DNA from: Biomphalaria glabrata | Lineage: Eukaryota; Mollusca; Gastropoda; Planorbidae | DNA length: 64,000 bases | Assembly (NCBI RefSeq): GCF_947242115.1 | Contig: NC_074726.1 | Location: forward strand, 3,458,451-3,522,450 | Reading direction: 5' to 3' | Part shown: positions 55,361 to 64,000 of the stretch, one piece after another | Layout of the letters: the number at the start of each line of letters is the position of its first letter | Numbering within the stretch: the first letter of the stretch is position 1 | Made by a program: the position numbers and the translations under genes | Notes under the pieces: model-generated | Database searches by the model: none | Seen by the model: only the letters and a program-made list of their open reading frames with translations | Told to the model about the DNA's origin: nothing

Positions 55361-55604
55361 AAAGTTCCCCCTTTCAGAAATTGCGATCTATACAGGGCAT
55401 CGGTTTCTTAGGTTACGGTTAACGAGCAGGGTATCATGTGGCAGCACAACGACAAACCGCATTTACTTTCCCCAACTTAAGTGAGGTGTACTCAGAGGTG
55501 CACTAAAATATCCTAAATTAAAAATCCCAGTGTTCACCAAGATTTGACCCTCGGTTCAGAGGAGGCCAAGGGATTAACTACAAAGCCACCTCGACCACAA
55601 TAAT
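55361..55604 (-). mobile_element. SINE-1, near full length, minus orientation
   Basis: Tail (TTTCAGAAATTGCGATCTAT) first, then GTTTACTTTCCCCAACTTAAG-like body and the GAGGTGGCTTTGTAGTTAAT head. Somewhat diverged. Confidence 0.72.
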
Positions 55605-55754
55605 GAATTAATAGGACATTAAAATCTCCCTTTTTTAAAATCAAATATTAAATAAATTAAATCAGAGCAATAATTTTAACTTAATTGTCAAAAAAAAAAA
55701 GTGAAAAAAAAATATGTTCAATAAATATTTAGTTGTTTTGTAAAAAATGTTTGT

Positions 55755-55928
55755 AAAATGTTTTACATATTTCACATACTCCTTCAGACTTGAAGATAAT
55801 CAACTTCCTAGTCCGAATCTCCGGCATGACGACAGGGGATGGCAGCAGGCAGGGTATGAACCCGGTAAAATCGAGAATATCGAAGAACAGTCCAGCGAGC
55901 ATACCGCACGACCAGGCAGCCATCCAGC
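55755..55928 (-). mobile_element. SINE-2 copy
   Basis: Minus strand GGCTGCCTGGTCGTGCGGTA head, ACCGGGTTCATACCCTGCCT B box and GATTCGGACTAGGAAGTTGA body. Confidence 0.7.
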
Positions 55929-55984
55929 CGGTCTTGGCTCCTTCCAGTCCCCTCCCCAATTTTCTTCGGCCCCTATTTCAAACA

Positions 55985-56170
55985 TTTTTTTGGTTGGTCG
56001 TTGTGCTGGCCAAGTGACACCCCCGAAACAGACGTGCCTTTACATTATCTGCCCTATAGATCGCAAGGTCTGAATGGGAACCTTTACTTTTTCTTTCATA
56101 TTATTCTAGGACGCCCTGAGTCAACTCGACTCTATTAAGGAGTACCTGATATTCACAGGGAAAAGTCATG
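55985..56170 (+). repeat. SINE-1 fragments, rearranged
   Basis: First a 3' half (GGTTGGTCGTTGTGCTGGCC to CGCAAGGTCTGAATGGGAAC), then a separate body piece (GACGCCCTGAGTCAACTCGA, GAGTACCTGATATTCACAGG). Order differs from a normal copy, so two truncated insertions abut. Confidence 0.6.
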
Positions 56171-56204
56171 TAATTCTGCTAGTATAATAATAACTAAATA
56201 GTCA

Positions 56205-56350
56205 AGTCTCTGTTTTACATGTTTCAGATGCTCTTTCAGAGTTGAAGATAAACTAAACCTAGCTACCACCGGACCAGGGTTTGAACCCGAGATCAGTCCG
56301 AACGACAGTCCAGCTCGCAAACCACACGACCAAATCTGAAGTATTAACCT
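56205..56350 (-). mobile_element. SINE-2 copy, shortened
   Basis: Minus strand GGTCGTGTGGTTTGCGAGCT head, GATCTCGGGTTCAAACCCTG B box, then a truncated body. Confidence 0.6.
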
Positions 56351-56504
56351 GTAGCTAGGATTTCGCTTAAGTAAATGTACTAGAAGGTAAATCAATTAAA
56401 AAGTACTTTGGAATTAGAATTAAAAACCAACATTATGTAAATAAAAACTTCATTAACATACTTAACATGTTAATTAATGCTACACATATATAACAATTCC
56501 TTAC

Positions 56505-56517
56505 CTGTTTTAGGCAT
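56505..56517 (-). CDS. GIMAP-like gene C, exon 1 (13 coding nt)
   Basis: ATGCCTAAAACAG followed by GTAAGG (56499-56504). Phase 1, joins to 54958 as MPKTDYYSNKKRILL. Very short, so support rests on donor, phase and the matching arrangement in gene B. Confidence 0.5.
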
Positions 56518-56529
56518 TGTAAAAAAAAT

Positions 56530-57655
56530 AATTTTCCAAGTCCGAAGCAAATTTTAAACGGATTGGGCTTTCAATGTAACCAAATTTTGATCATAAAACA
56601 TTTTTCCCAGAAATAGTTTTCGGGAAATCCCCAACATATGTTACACCTTTTTTCTTTTCTTATTCAACTTAAATAAGAATAGAAATATACAAATAAGAAT
56701 AAGCTTACATTTGGTGGCTACAGATTTCATGTGTGTGTAAATTGGTTCATATGCGAGATATTTAGTAACTTTTCATAAGGGTCAAAATTTCCGAGGAAAA
56801 CAATTCAATTGCAACAAATTTCCTCTAAAATTCCTCGACCTAGATATCTGACCTACATTAGACAAGATAATACACTTGTGTGCGGAAGATAGCACAACGA
56901 ATCTTTAGGCCTACCATAGTGTGTCAAACTCTAGTGATATGTGCAATGAATAAAAGCACAGAAATATGCACTTAATTCGTTCTGGCGTCTTAAAAGCTTA
57001 TATCAAGAGATCTCAACTGTTCTACGAATTCGCATGCAATTTCTTTTACTTCGTAGGCGCTCGTTAAGAACCGCAGATTCGCAGCCTGACCACAGCAATT
57101 AGCAATTAAAAAAAAAACAGAAAAAAAAAATGAAGCTTTCCATCAAACTTTTATATTTTATTTTCGGTATTTTCCCAAAAGGCCGCGGTCCATATAGAAA
57201 ACATAAATAGAAATATCACAAATTCCGTATTTTAAAAAACAAATTAAATTCTTTCTTTTTTTCCCCACAAGTTCATATCTAAAAGAGACGACTTAAAGCA
57301 GAAGACGTTATTACTATTGTTGCCAATGATGGCGTTAAATGATCACGTGATATAAATCTACCGGTAAATTGAAATCTTTCCTTGCTCGCATGAGTCAACA
57401 ACATTTTTTATTCGAAAGAATTGACTTCTGCATATGTAGCATTTCATGGCAATCAATATAGTTTGAATGTACTGATCTACGCGTAACATTCAGACTTTGA
57501 AATCCCAAGCTAAGAGTAGATAACCTTTGACAAATACAACGAGATTTGCTATGAAAAGAATTATGGAATGAAGGGCTGGTTATTCTTGAGTGTGCGCGGG
57601 TTTTGTATAATGCAAATGAGAGAGAGACAGATCGAAAAGAGAAAGAAAAACAACA
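56530..57655. other. Intergenic, no gene seen
   Basis: AT-rich flank upstream of gene C with no supported exon or clear repeat. Confidence 0.4.
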
Positions 57656-57659
57656 ACAA

Positions 57660-57945
57660 AGACTCGTTAATCTGACCCTTAAGGGCCCTGTTTGGGCTTT
57701 CATTAATTGTCCCTAAAGGGCCAAGTATCTCTGGCCCTGTTTGGCCCCACAGGGCCTTCCTCTTACTGTCCCCACAAGGGTTTAACACAGGGATTTTCTG
57801 GGTCCCCTGACCGAGCCCAGACTCAGCCCTAAAGGGACCCGTTTGAGCCAATGTTAATCCCCCAGTTGGGGCCCATATGGTTAGCATGGGTTGGCCCAGT
57901 TGGGGCCCTTACTGGGCCCAAAATCTTTGCTATCAGGGTGCACTA
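57660..57945 (-). repeat. GGGCCC-rich island
   Basis: Dense GGGCCC, TTTGGGCC and GTTGGGGCCC words, far more GC-rich than the surroundings. Palindromic hexamers recur without a fixed period. The minus frame over it (57561-57887) has no recognisable domain. Probably an interspersed repeat of unknown class. Confidence 0.5.
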
Positions 57946-58149
57946 GGGAGCATTAGAGAGAGACTGAAAGCCAGAAACAGGGATCACAAAAAATAAAAGC
58001 ATGAATGTTAGTGAGATATAAAAAGGGAGGTAAAAAAGAAACAAACAACTCAAAAGAGTGGGAGGGTAACAAAGACGGAAGAAATACACAAAATTCAATC
58101 TATAGATATATATAAAAACATTAGTGAAAAGAGAGCTTGAGTGATTGGT

Positions 58150-58410
58150 TGGACCAATATTTTGAACCACTCAACTCAACAAAGAATACAGAAAGAAGAC
58201 AGATATGGAGTTTGAGATTTTATATTACACTCAACTCAACAAAGAATACAGAAAGAAGACAGATATGGAGTTTGAGATTTTATATTATACTCAACTCAAC
58301 AAAGCATACAGAAAGAAGACAGATATGGAGTTTGAGATTTTATATTACACTCAACTCAACAAAGCATACAGAAAGAAGACAGATATGGAGTTTGAGATTT
58401 TATAATAAAC
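58150..58410 (+). repeat. 60-bp tandem repeat, about 4.3 copies
   Basis: Unit begins CACTCAACTCAACAAAGAAT and ends TGAGATTTTATATTA. Units differ at one or two positions. With 60 a multiple of three, the frames repeat a 20-residue peptide. Confidence 0.93.
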
Positions 58411-58414
58411 GAAT

Positions 58415-59085
58415 ATTTGCATTTCATGTGTAGGACTTAATCCACTGTTTTGAAGGAACTTGTGTAATTGAAAGAGTGCAAAAGGTAAAGTGAAAAAAAA
58501 TAAAAGAGAACGAGAGACTGTAATAATCCTGCTGAACTGAAAGACAGAGAAAGAGAAAAGAAAAAAAAAAGAGCAAGTCAAAAGAGAAGATGCAAGAGTA
58601 TGATAGGAAGTGAGTCGAATTTCAAATGAGAATGAAAGAAAGAAAACTGGTAAGAGAGAGAGAAGCAGGGAGGGAGGGAGAGAGTGAAAGAAAACATGAG
58701 TAGGGAGAGGAAAAAAGAAAATGATAGTAAGAAAAAGGTTATCGAACAAACAAACAACACAATTACAACACACACAAAAAAAGAGATTTAAGTGTGAATA
58801 TTTTATTTTAGATTTTTTTTTCTAAAAAAATAAAAATATTTAAGAAAATATATATATATTTTTTTAAATTTTTGGTTACATTTTATAAAATCTCAACAGT
58901 AACATTATATTTTAAAAAAACATTATAAAAAAGAGGAAATAAGAAAAGATAAAACAACAATTGGTCTAATGAACAGAATTCAGCTTATACAAATATATTG
59001 TCAACTTATACTAGCGGCAACACTCTATATAGTAAACAGTCATTATAAAAAATAGTTTGGTTTTTGATAAACTAATACTATTGAG
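58415..59085. other. Purine-rich stretch, no gene
   Basis: 58440-58760 is strongly GA-rich (runs such as GAGAGAGAAGCAGGGAGGGA), then AT-rich to 59085. The minus frame over it is a low-complexity Ser/Phe/Leu run and not a gene. Confidence 0.6.
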
Positions 59086-59089
59086 GCTT

Positions 59090-59570
59090 TTAGGGCGAAG
59101 TGGTCAGCAAATAGCAAGTCCCTGATTACTGCTGAAATTTGTTTTTGATTTTGCTTTGAGCTGCCTCGGGTTGAATAGGCCACCATCAAATCTGTATGTT
59201 ATATTTATCCCGATGTTTTCTCTATCTGTGAATGCATCTGTCAGCATAGCAGAGAACATGATACTGAACGGTGTAGATGCTAGGACACAGCCTTGTTTTA
59301 CCCCGTTTGATACATCGAAGGGCTCTGATGGTTCTCCACTTTCTTGGACACGAGCCTTCATGCCATCATGAAATAGTCTCACCATGGTTATGAATTTTCG
59401 TGGACAGCCATACTTTGACATAATACCAGAGTCCATCTCTGCTAACAGTGTCGAATGCCTTTGTTAGGTCAACATATATTGAGAAGAGGTCAGCATTTTG
59501 TTCTTGGCGTTTTTCCTGGAGCTGCCTTGCCACAAAGATCATGTCAATGGTACGCCAGTTAATGTGTAAT
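59090..59570 (-). mobile_element. LINE-C RT fragment
   Basis: Minus strand reads YGCPRKFITMVRLFHDGMKA, FDVSNGVKQGCVLAS, FSAMLTDAFTDREN. This is the RT palm just before the catalytic motif. The 3' part is missing, an unusual loss for a LINE, implying later deletion. Confidence 0.75.
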
Positions 59571-59805
59571 CAATTTAGTTTAGATTACATAGTACCAGAC
59601 AAAATGCAACAATAAAAATGATTTTTACTTTTCATATTTCTGAACTAACAGCACTAAGATGTAATAATGCAAGTCATACAAATTTTAAAGTTTATTAATA
59701 GGTTAACCAATCTCTGAATATAATAAATCTAGAACCCTTCTTTAGTTAGGTCAAATTAACTAGTTACTAAGTTCACAATTGTAGACAAATAAAGACATAT
59801 AAGAA

Positions 59806-60185
59806 GACAAAAAAAAACCCTACATGTATGCAAATTGAATGGCTGTCTATAAGTATATCCTTTCAGACCTTGTGATCTATAGGGCAGATGACAAAAAAAC
59901 CTACATGTATGCAAATTGAATGGCTGTCTATAAGTATACCCTTTCAGACCTTGTGATCTATAGGGCAGATGACAAAAAAACCTACATGTATGCAAATTGA
60001 ATAGCTGTCTATAAGTATATCCTTTCAGACCTTGTGATCTATAGGGCAGATGACAAAAAAACCTACATGTATGCAAATTGAATAGCTGTCTATAAGTATA
60101 CCCTTTCAGACCTTGTGATCTTTAGGGCAGATGATGTAAAGGTCATCTGTTTCTGTGGCACATGGTTAACAAGGGAGTCATGTGG
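59806..60185 (-). repeat. 82-bp tandem repeat containing the SINE-1 tail, 4 copies
   Basis: Each unit combines CCTACATGTATGCAAATTGA with CCTTTCAGACCTTGTGATCT and TATAGGGCAGATGAC, the last two being SINE-1 tail in minus orientation. A remnant SINE-1 body follows the last unit (GTAAAGGTCATCTGTTTCTG). Confidence 0.9.
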
Positions 60186-60189
60186 TTGG

Positions 60190-61015
60190 TAAAGAATACA
60201 AAGTTATACAAGATGGTAAAAGATACACAGATATAAAGTGATCAATTTACCTAAAAACCAGTTTGGAACCGACAGGAATCTGATTTGGAATTGAACATAT
60301 AGAACACATTTTGTTGTAACAAATAAAAACAATGATTTATAAGATGTGAAAGCAATATAGAAATATAGCCTTTTTTAACCCCCACCTCTTTAAAAAAAAC
60401 ATTGTTTATGGTAAAAAGACATTGAAAATTTTAAAAAATCTATGTTTTCCAAAGGCAAACTATTCAAGATTAAATTTTAATAAGCAAAAACATTTTGGGA
60501 GGAAAGAAAGCAAACAACTGACTTTTAAGCATTAACAATAATATTGTTCCTTAGGCTGCAGAATGAGGTAAAATTAACGATGGTATCGTCAATTAGGAAA
60601 GAAAGAGAACAAGTTCGGTGGAAGATACAAATTATAAAATAAGAGATGGAGAGAAAATGACTTAAAAAAAAAAACAAAGATGTGAGGGGGCAGACAAGTA
60701 AGCAGAGAAAGGGAGAATAATAGAATGGATGGGAAAATACAATTCTTGGGTCAATTTTATTGAGCCAACAATATTAAAATATAATTAGCTCATTTAACAG
60801 TATTTTCTAGTGGGCGCTATTCAGTTGCATTTATAAAATCAGAACAGTAATTAAATGTGATCGTCACAGCATTTTAAAAACAAAAAAATACTTAGACAAG
60901 TTATAAATTAAACTTGTCTAATCAACAAAAACAAATAAAAAACAACAACAACAAAACATAACTTGGACGTGTTGAACCAACACTAAACCTGTTGAACATG
61001 TTTCCCATGTTCATT
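60190..61015. other. Downstream flank, no gene seen
   Basis: AT-rich; a TTAACTCTTT-type MITE remnant is possible near 60566-60610 (AATTAACGATGG...AATTAGGAAAGAAAGAG). No exon is supported. Confidence 0.4.
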
Positions 61016-61017
61016 TT

Positions 61018-61170
61018 ATGAACAGCATTATACCTGCAGAGGTTATACGTCAGTGGAGGGAACGGCTGGACAATGTGAAAGAATGGACCGCCTCTTTCTG
61101 ACCAGGAAGATTCAAGGGATCAGGTCACCTGAACCCCGACAATGTTAATTAAGGGACTGATGATGATAAC
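61018..61170 (+). mobile_element. LINE-F 3' end fragment
   Basis: WRERLDNVKEWTASF is followed by AAGGGACTGATGATGATAAC, the usual terminus of this LINE type. Only the last 150 bp remain. Confidence 0.6.
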
Positions 61171-61599
61171 AATTTAATTTCAAAGTTAGATTCTAAGTTT
61201 ATACAGAAGTAAAAAAAAAAAATAATTACATTAATAATAAGAGTAAAAAATGTTTTTATATGGCACTGTTTAAAAACACAATGTAGGCCAATGCACTGTG
61301 TACCAAAAAAAGCAACAACACAAAAGTATTTTTTTTTAAAAAACACTATACCTCCTTCATACAACTTCATTTTTGCTCTTAATAACAAACAATAAATAGA
61401 TTTTTAAAAAATTAGAAGAATTCTTGTTAAGCGAATGTGTACATCTACAAGACTTTATAATATTCCTATGATAGACTTTAAGTTCTAGACTTAGAAGAGG
61501 ATGCGCGAAATGTTTCTGAACATTACAACTTTATTAAACTCTATAATGAAAGGGGCCAACATGTGGAAATACCCAAAAACATATATTTGTTCCAGATAA

Positions 61600-61690
61600 A
61601 TTCATGCATGACTGAATGCAAGACGCGTAGGGCGTAATCATCTTCTTTTTTGAAGTAACGTCTGCATTATATTGTATAAGATAAAATGCA
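61600..61690 (+). repeat. LINE-A 3' terminal fragment
   Basis: CATGCATGACTGAATGCAAG, CGTAGGGCGTAATCATCTTC and TTGAAGTAACGTCTGCATTA. Confidence 0.6.
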
Positions 61691-62008
61691 AAGTTTTAAT
61701 TAATTTATTTTTATTCTTTAAAAAATTATAAACTAGAAATTTCCCAGTGTGGCTTGTTATTCTTTTCCCAGCACTAAACATCAACTGTCAAAATTCAAGG
61801 CAAATCATTTGAGCTGTTTATGACATCCATGTCCACCCAGAAATTTCCACGAATACGTTAAATAATTGTATTGTAAAAATAAGAGCTGAAAAGACATAAA
61901 AAAAATACAAGTTTTGCACAGGTAAGTTTTCATGTTCATCTCGAATGTAGAGAAGCTTGTGGTTTGTCTGAGCTCCAAAGAAAATCAACAAATTCTATTT
62001 CTTGTCAG

Positions 62009-62184
62009 CTAATTTTGCAAGGCTTCAAAAAACTGTTTTAATCTGTGGAAGCTTGGTCTCTTGTCTGGCAATGGGTCACAACATTGTGACATTATCTTTA
62101 AATAGGCTGTTGGTACTTCAATTGGCACATTAGTCCTTTTCTTGGAAACACACTGGTTACTAAAATGACATTCAACTTGTTTCT
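62009..62184 (-). CDS. Tyrosine-kinase-like gene, last exon
   Basis: The exon starts after CCCTGCAG and runs 176 nt to a stop at 62009. Joined in phase 1 to the exon at 62911-63042 it reads ...LGRCQLSEKQVECHFSN, then VPTAYLKIMSQCCDPLPDKR and PSFHRLKQFFEALQN. The latter is kinase subdomain XI with the near-invariant Arg of DKRPSF, as in tyrosine kinases (usual form CWxxxPxxRPxF, here CC). It ends right after the catalytic domain, with no long tail. The stretch EKQVECHFSNQCVSKKRT is an unusual insert between subdomains IX and XI. Which kinase subfamily is not resolved. Confidence 0.72.
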
Positions 62185-62414
62185 CTGCAGGGAAAGAATT
62201 ACAAGTAGATGAATTATTCAGGCAATAACAATGTAAACTACACAAAAACAGTTGATCAAGAGAACATGGTGTTTTTCAAAATTCATTTAGTGTTTATTCA
62301 CATTGTTTGCTCTTTTACTTTTTAAATCAACACATGTTAAAATTTCTACTTTTCTAATAGTATATATTGATTAACTGTAAACACACTTTCATAAGTGTGC
62401 AAATATATATATGT

Positions 62415-62688
62415 ATTTATGTGTGGTGGTTGAGTGGTAAAGCACTTGGTTTCATAACTGGGGTTCAGAGTTAAATCCTGGTGAAGACTCTGATTTTTTA
62501 TTTCGAGATCTTATCTTCAGTCTAAGTTCACCAAGCTCTAATGGGTACCTGACATTATTTGGAGAAATGTTAAGGCTATTGGTTGTTGGCCTAATGACAC
62601 TCTTATTAACTGTGGGCCACAAAATAGGTGACCTTTACGTCATCTGCCCTATAGACCGCATGGTCTGAAATGGGAACTTATTAAGGGA
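62415..62688 (+). mobile_element. SINE-1, full length, moderately diverged
   Basis: Head GTGTGGTGGTTGAGTGGTAA, B box AGAGTTAAATCCTGGTGAAG, GTACCTGACATTATTTGGAG body and CTATAGACCGCATGGTCTGA tail. It lies in the last intron of the kinase-like gene. Confidence 0.82.
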
Positions 62689-62910
62689 AAGTTGAAGGTT
62701 TAAATCAAGCAAACTGTCAATATTTAAATTCTATAAAGTACATTAGTAGCACTATCATTTTTCTTTAAGCCTACTTTGTAAATGAGCAAATGTACAAAGT
62801 AATGTCAAAAAAGAACATTTTTATGAAATTCCAAGACATTGCCTGAAGATCAATTTGATATAAAAAAAAATCAATTCTAAAAGCTCAAACTGACTAGGAT
62901 GGTTATTTAC

Positions 62911-63042
62911 CTGAAAGTTGACATCTGCCAAGTGTTACTGTGGAGTGAATGATAACACCAAAGGACCAAACATCTGACTTAAAACTAAATTTTCCTTTCC
63001 ATAGAGCTTCAGGAGCTGTAACAATCTTTGGGAAATGTAAAC
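62911..63042 (-). CDS. Tyrosine-kinase-like gene, penultimate exon
   Basis: A 132-nt exon between CCTCCACAG (before 63042) and GTAAAT (62905-62910). It reads HFPKIVTAPEALWKGKFSFK, then SDVWSFGVIIHSTVTLGR. This covers the kinase APE motif (subdomain VIII) and the SDVWSFG signature (IX) of tyrosine kinases. In typical members the residue before TAPE is Trp and the helix after SFGV holds a Glu. Here Val and Ser appear, so activity is uncertain. The catalytic loop and ATP-binding lobe lie right of the window. Confidence 0.78.
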
Positions 63043-63104
63043 CTGTGGAGGAAAAGTGCTAAGATAAGATGGTTTTCCAATATTTAAAAAAAAAAGAAAG
63101 TTTT

Positions 63105-63235
63105 ATCTGGGATGTTCCTTCAGAGTGGAAGATGATTAATCAACTGGCAGCAGGCAGGGTATGACCACAAAGACAAAGATAACTGAACACCAGTCCAGCC
63201 TGCATACTGCATGACCAGGCAGTGGTCCATTCATT
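63105..63235 (-). repeat. SINE-2, degraded
   Basis: Minus strand CACTGCCTGGTCATGCAGTA head, a weak B box and body near CATCTTCCACTCTGAAGGAA. In an intron of the kinase-like gene. Confidence 0.5.
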
Positions 63236-63239
63236 AAAA

Positions 63240-63730
63240 TTACATTACTAATACATTACTCCATAATCAAATCAAAATAGGACCACAATCATTTTGGATC
63301 AGATTTGAGTCAATATTAAGGACTTATTGCCTTCAATCATTCTTCCCTTCTCTCTGCACATCCCTACAAGTCTAAGGACAAAGTTACAGATTAATAAAGT
63401 CATTTGAAATAATAACAATATTCATAAAGCAATATTAATTACTTAATTGTCTTGTCCCTTCTCTCTTCATATTTTATAAAATAATCCATTTATACTATAA
63501 ACTGTGTACAGAATCTTGAGGGTCATTTTTGTTAGAAAGAATGTATAACAGTAATTTTTCCAGAACTATGGACAAATGTGCTAACAATTTTGCATGACAT
63601 CTTCAAAACTAGAGAAAACTCTGTGTGACACAATGTAGCTTTAGATCAATATTATGAGTTTCTCATTGACATTTATACTTTATAAGTCAAAAAAGGTTTG
63701 AACACTTTATTGGTGTGATCTATCATATAT
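63240..63730. other. Intron of the kinase-like gene, no exon seen
   Basis: AT-rich with no kinase motif on either strand. Confidence 0.4.
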
Positions 63731-63734
63731 ATTA

Positions 63735-64000
63735 CTTAAAATGAAATGATAATTACGTCTTATGCTTTTCATGTGTCAATCTAGTCATGCATGTTAATCA
63801 ATGACTTAAATTCTGCTAATTCTCTAATGGCACTAGGGAATAAGGAGCACTTGTTCTAGAGTATGGAATAAGAAATGTGCATCTATCTTTGTGTCTTTTT
63901 GAATATTTCATTAGGTTTTGTTTTTCTTTTTTGTAAATTATGGTTTAGTGTTTTATGTATTATAGCTACTTTACTTTTTATTCTTCTGTCCTGAGGTGTC
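63735..64000 (-). mobile_element. LINE-A 3' fragment, cut by the window edge
   Basis: AATTACGTCTTATGCTTTTC, CATGCATGTTAATCAATGAC and GGTTTAGTGTTTTATGTATT match the LINE-A copy at 34860-35130. Continues past the window. Confidence 0.65.

Noticed and set aside
57561-57887. Minus-strand 108-residue frame over the GGGCCC island
   Set aside because: No recognisable domain. The frame is kept open by GC-rich composition.
58351-58775. Minus-strand frames rich in Ser, Phe and Leu
   Set aside because: Antisense of a GA-rich low-complexity stretch.

Overview
This window looks like nuclear DNA of a freshwater pulmonate snail, probably a planorbid or close relative such as Biomphalaria or Bulinus. That is an inference from content. 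It is AT-rich and intron-bearing, carries immune-type gene families (immunoglobulin-plus-lectin proteins and GIMAP/AIG1 GTPases), and is packed with tRNA-derived SINEs, LINE tails, MITEs and short tandem repeats. There are no bacterial-style operons. Every host gene I can support lies on the minus strand.

Host genes. (1) A family of secreted proteins built from a signal peptide, one Ig-like domain, a coiled coil and an H-type lectin domain. The signal peptide sits on a small first exon that ends in phase 1, and everything else lies on one long second exon. Gene 3 (exons 37206-37272 and 33285-34207) and gene 2 (29659-29722 and 27466-28316) are complete. Gene 1 (23686-23749 and 9662-10395) has the Ig domain and coiled coil but no lectin domain. 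Gene 0 shows only its signal exon (1203-1266) and runs off the left edge. (2) Three GIMAP/AIG1-like genes: A (45486-46376), B (48623-49314 plus 50581-50620) and C (54042-54958 plus 56505-56517). Each departs from the textbook nucleotide-binding motifs. (3) The last two exons of a tyrosine-kinase-like gene (62911-63042 and 62009-62184), which enters from the right edge.

Mobile DNA. Intron 1 of gene 1 is about 13.3 kb and holds a three-layer nest: a LINE (11041-22840) split by a roughly 2.1-kb element with LTR-like ends (11611-21754), itself split by a young LTR retrotransposon (12290-20342). That retrotransposon has Ty3/gypsy-type domains in the order protease, integrase, reverse transcriptase, RNase H, the order that marks the Gmr1 group. 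Two further solo LTRs lie beside the GIMAP genes. Names used below: LINE-A (tail ending in GATAA-rich repeats), LINE-C (split copy in the nest), LINE-D, LINE-F, an R2-type LINE at 3.7-6.0 kb, and SINE-1, SINE-2 and SINE-3 (tRNA-derived).

Tandem repeats. At least twelve minisatellite or satellite arrays occur (units of 13 to 82 bp). Several grew out of known sequence. One array copies the splice donor of gene 2's signal exon seven extra times. Another expands a 25-bp piece of SINE-1 to about 29 copies. A 13-bp array lies beside a roughly 400-bp inverted duplication at 39-41.7 kb.

How it fits together: the window is a repeat-rich stretch where two innate-immunity-type families sit near each other. 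No shared control is shown, apart from a matching promoter block upstream of genes 0 and 2. All splice models are read by eye from GT/AG signals, frame and paralogue comparison.
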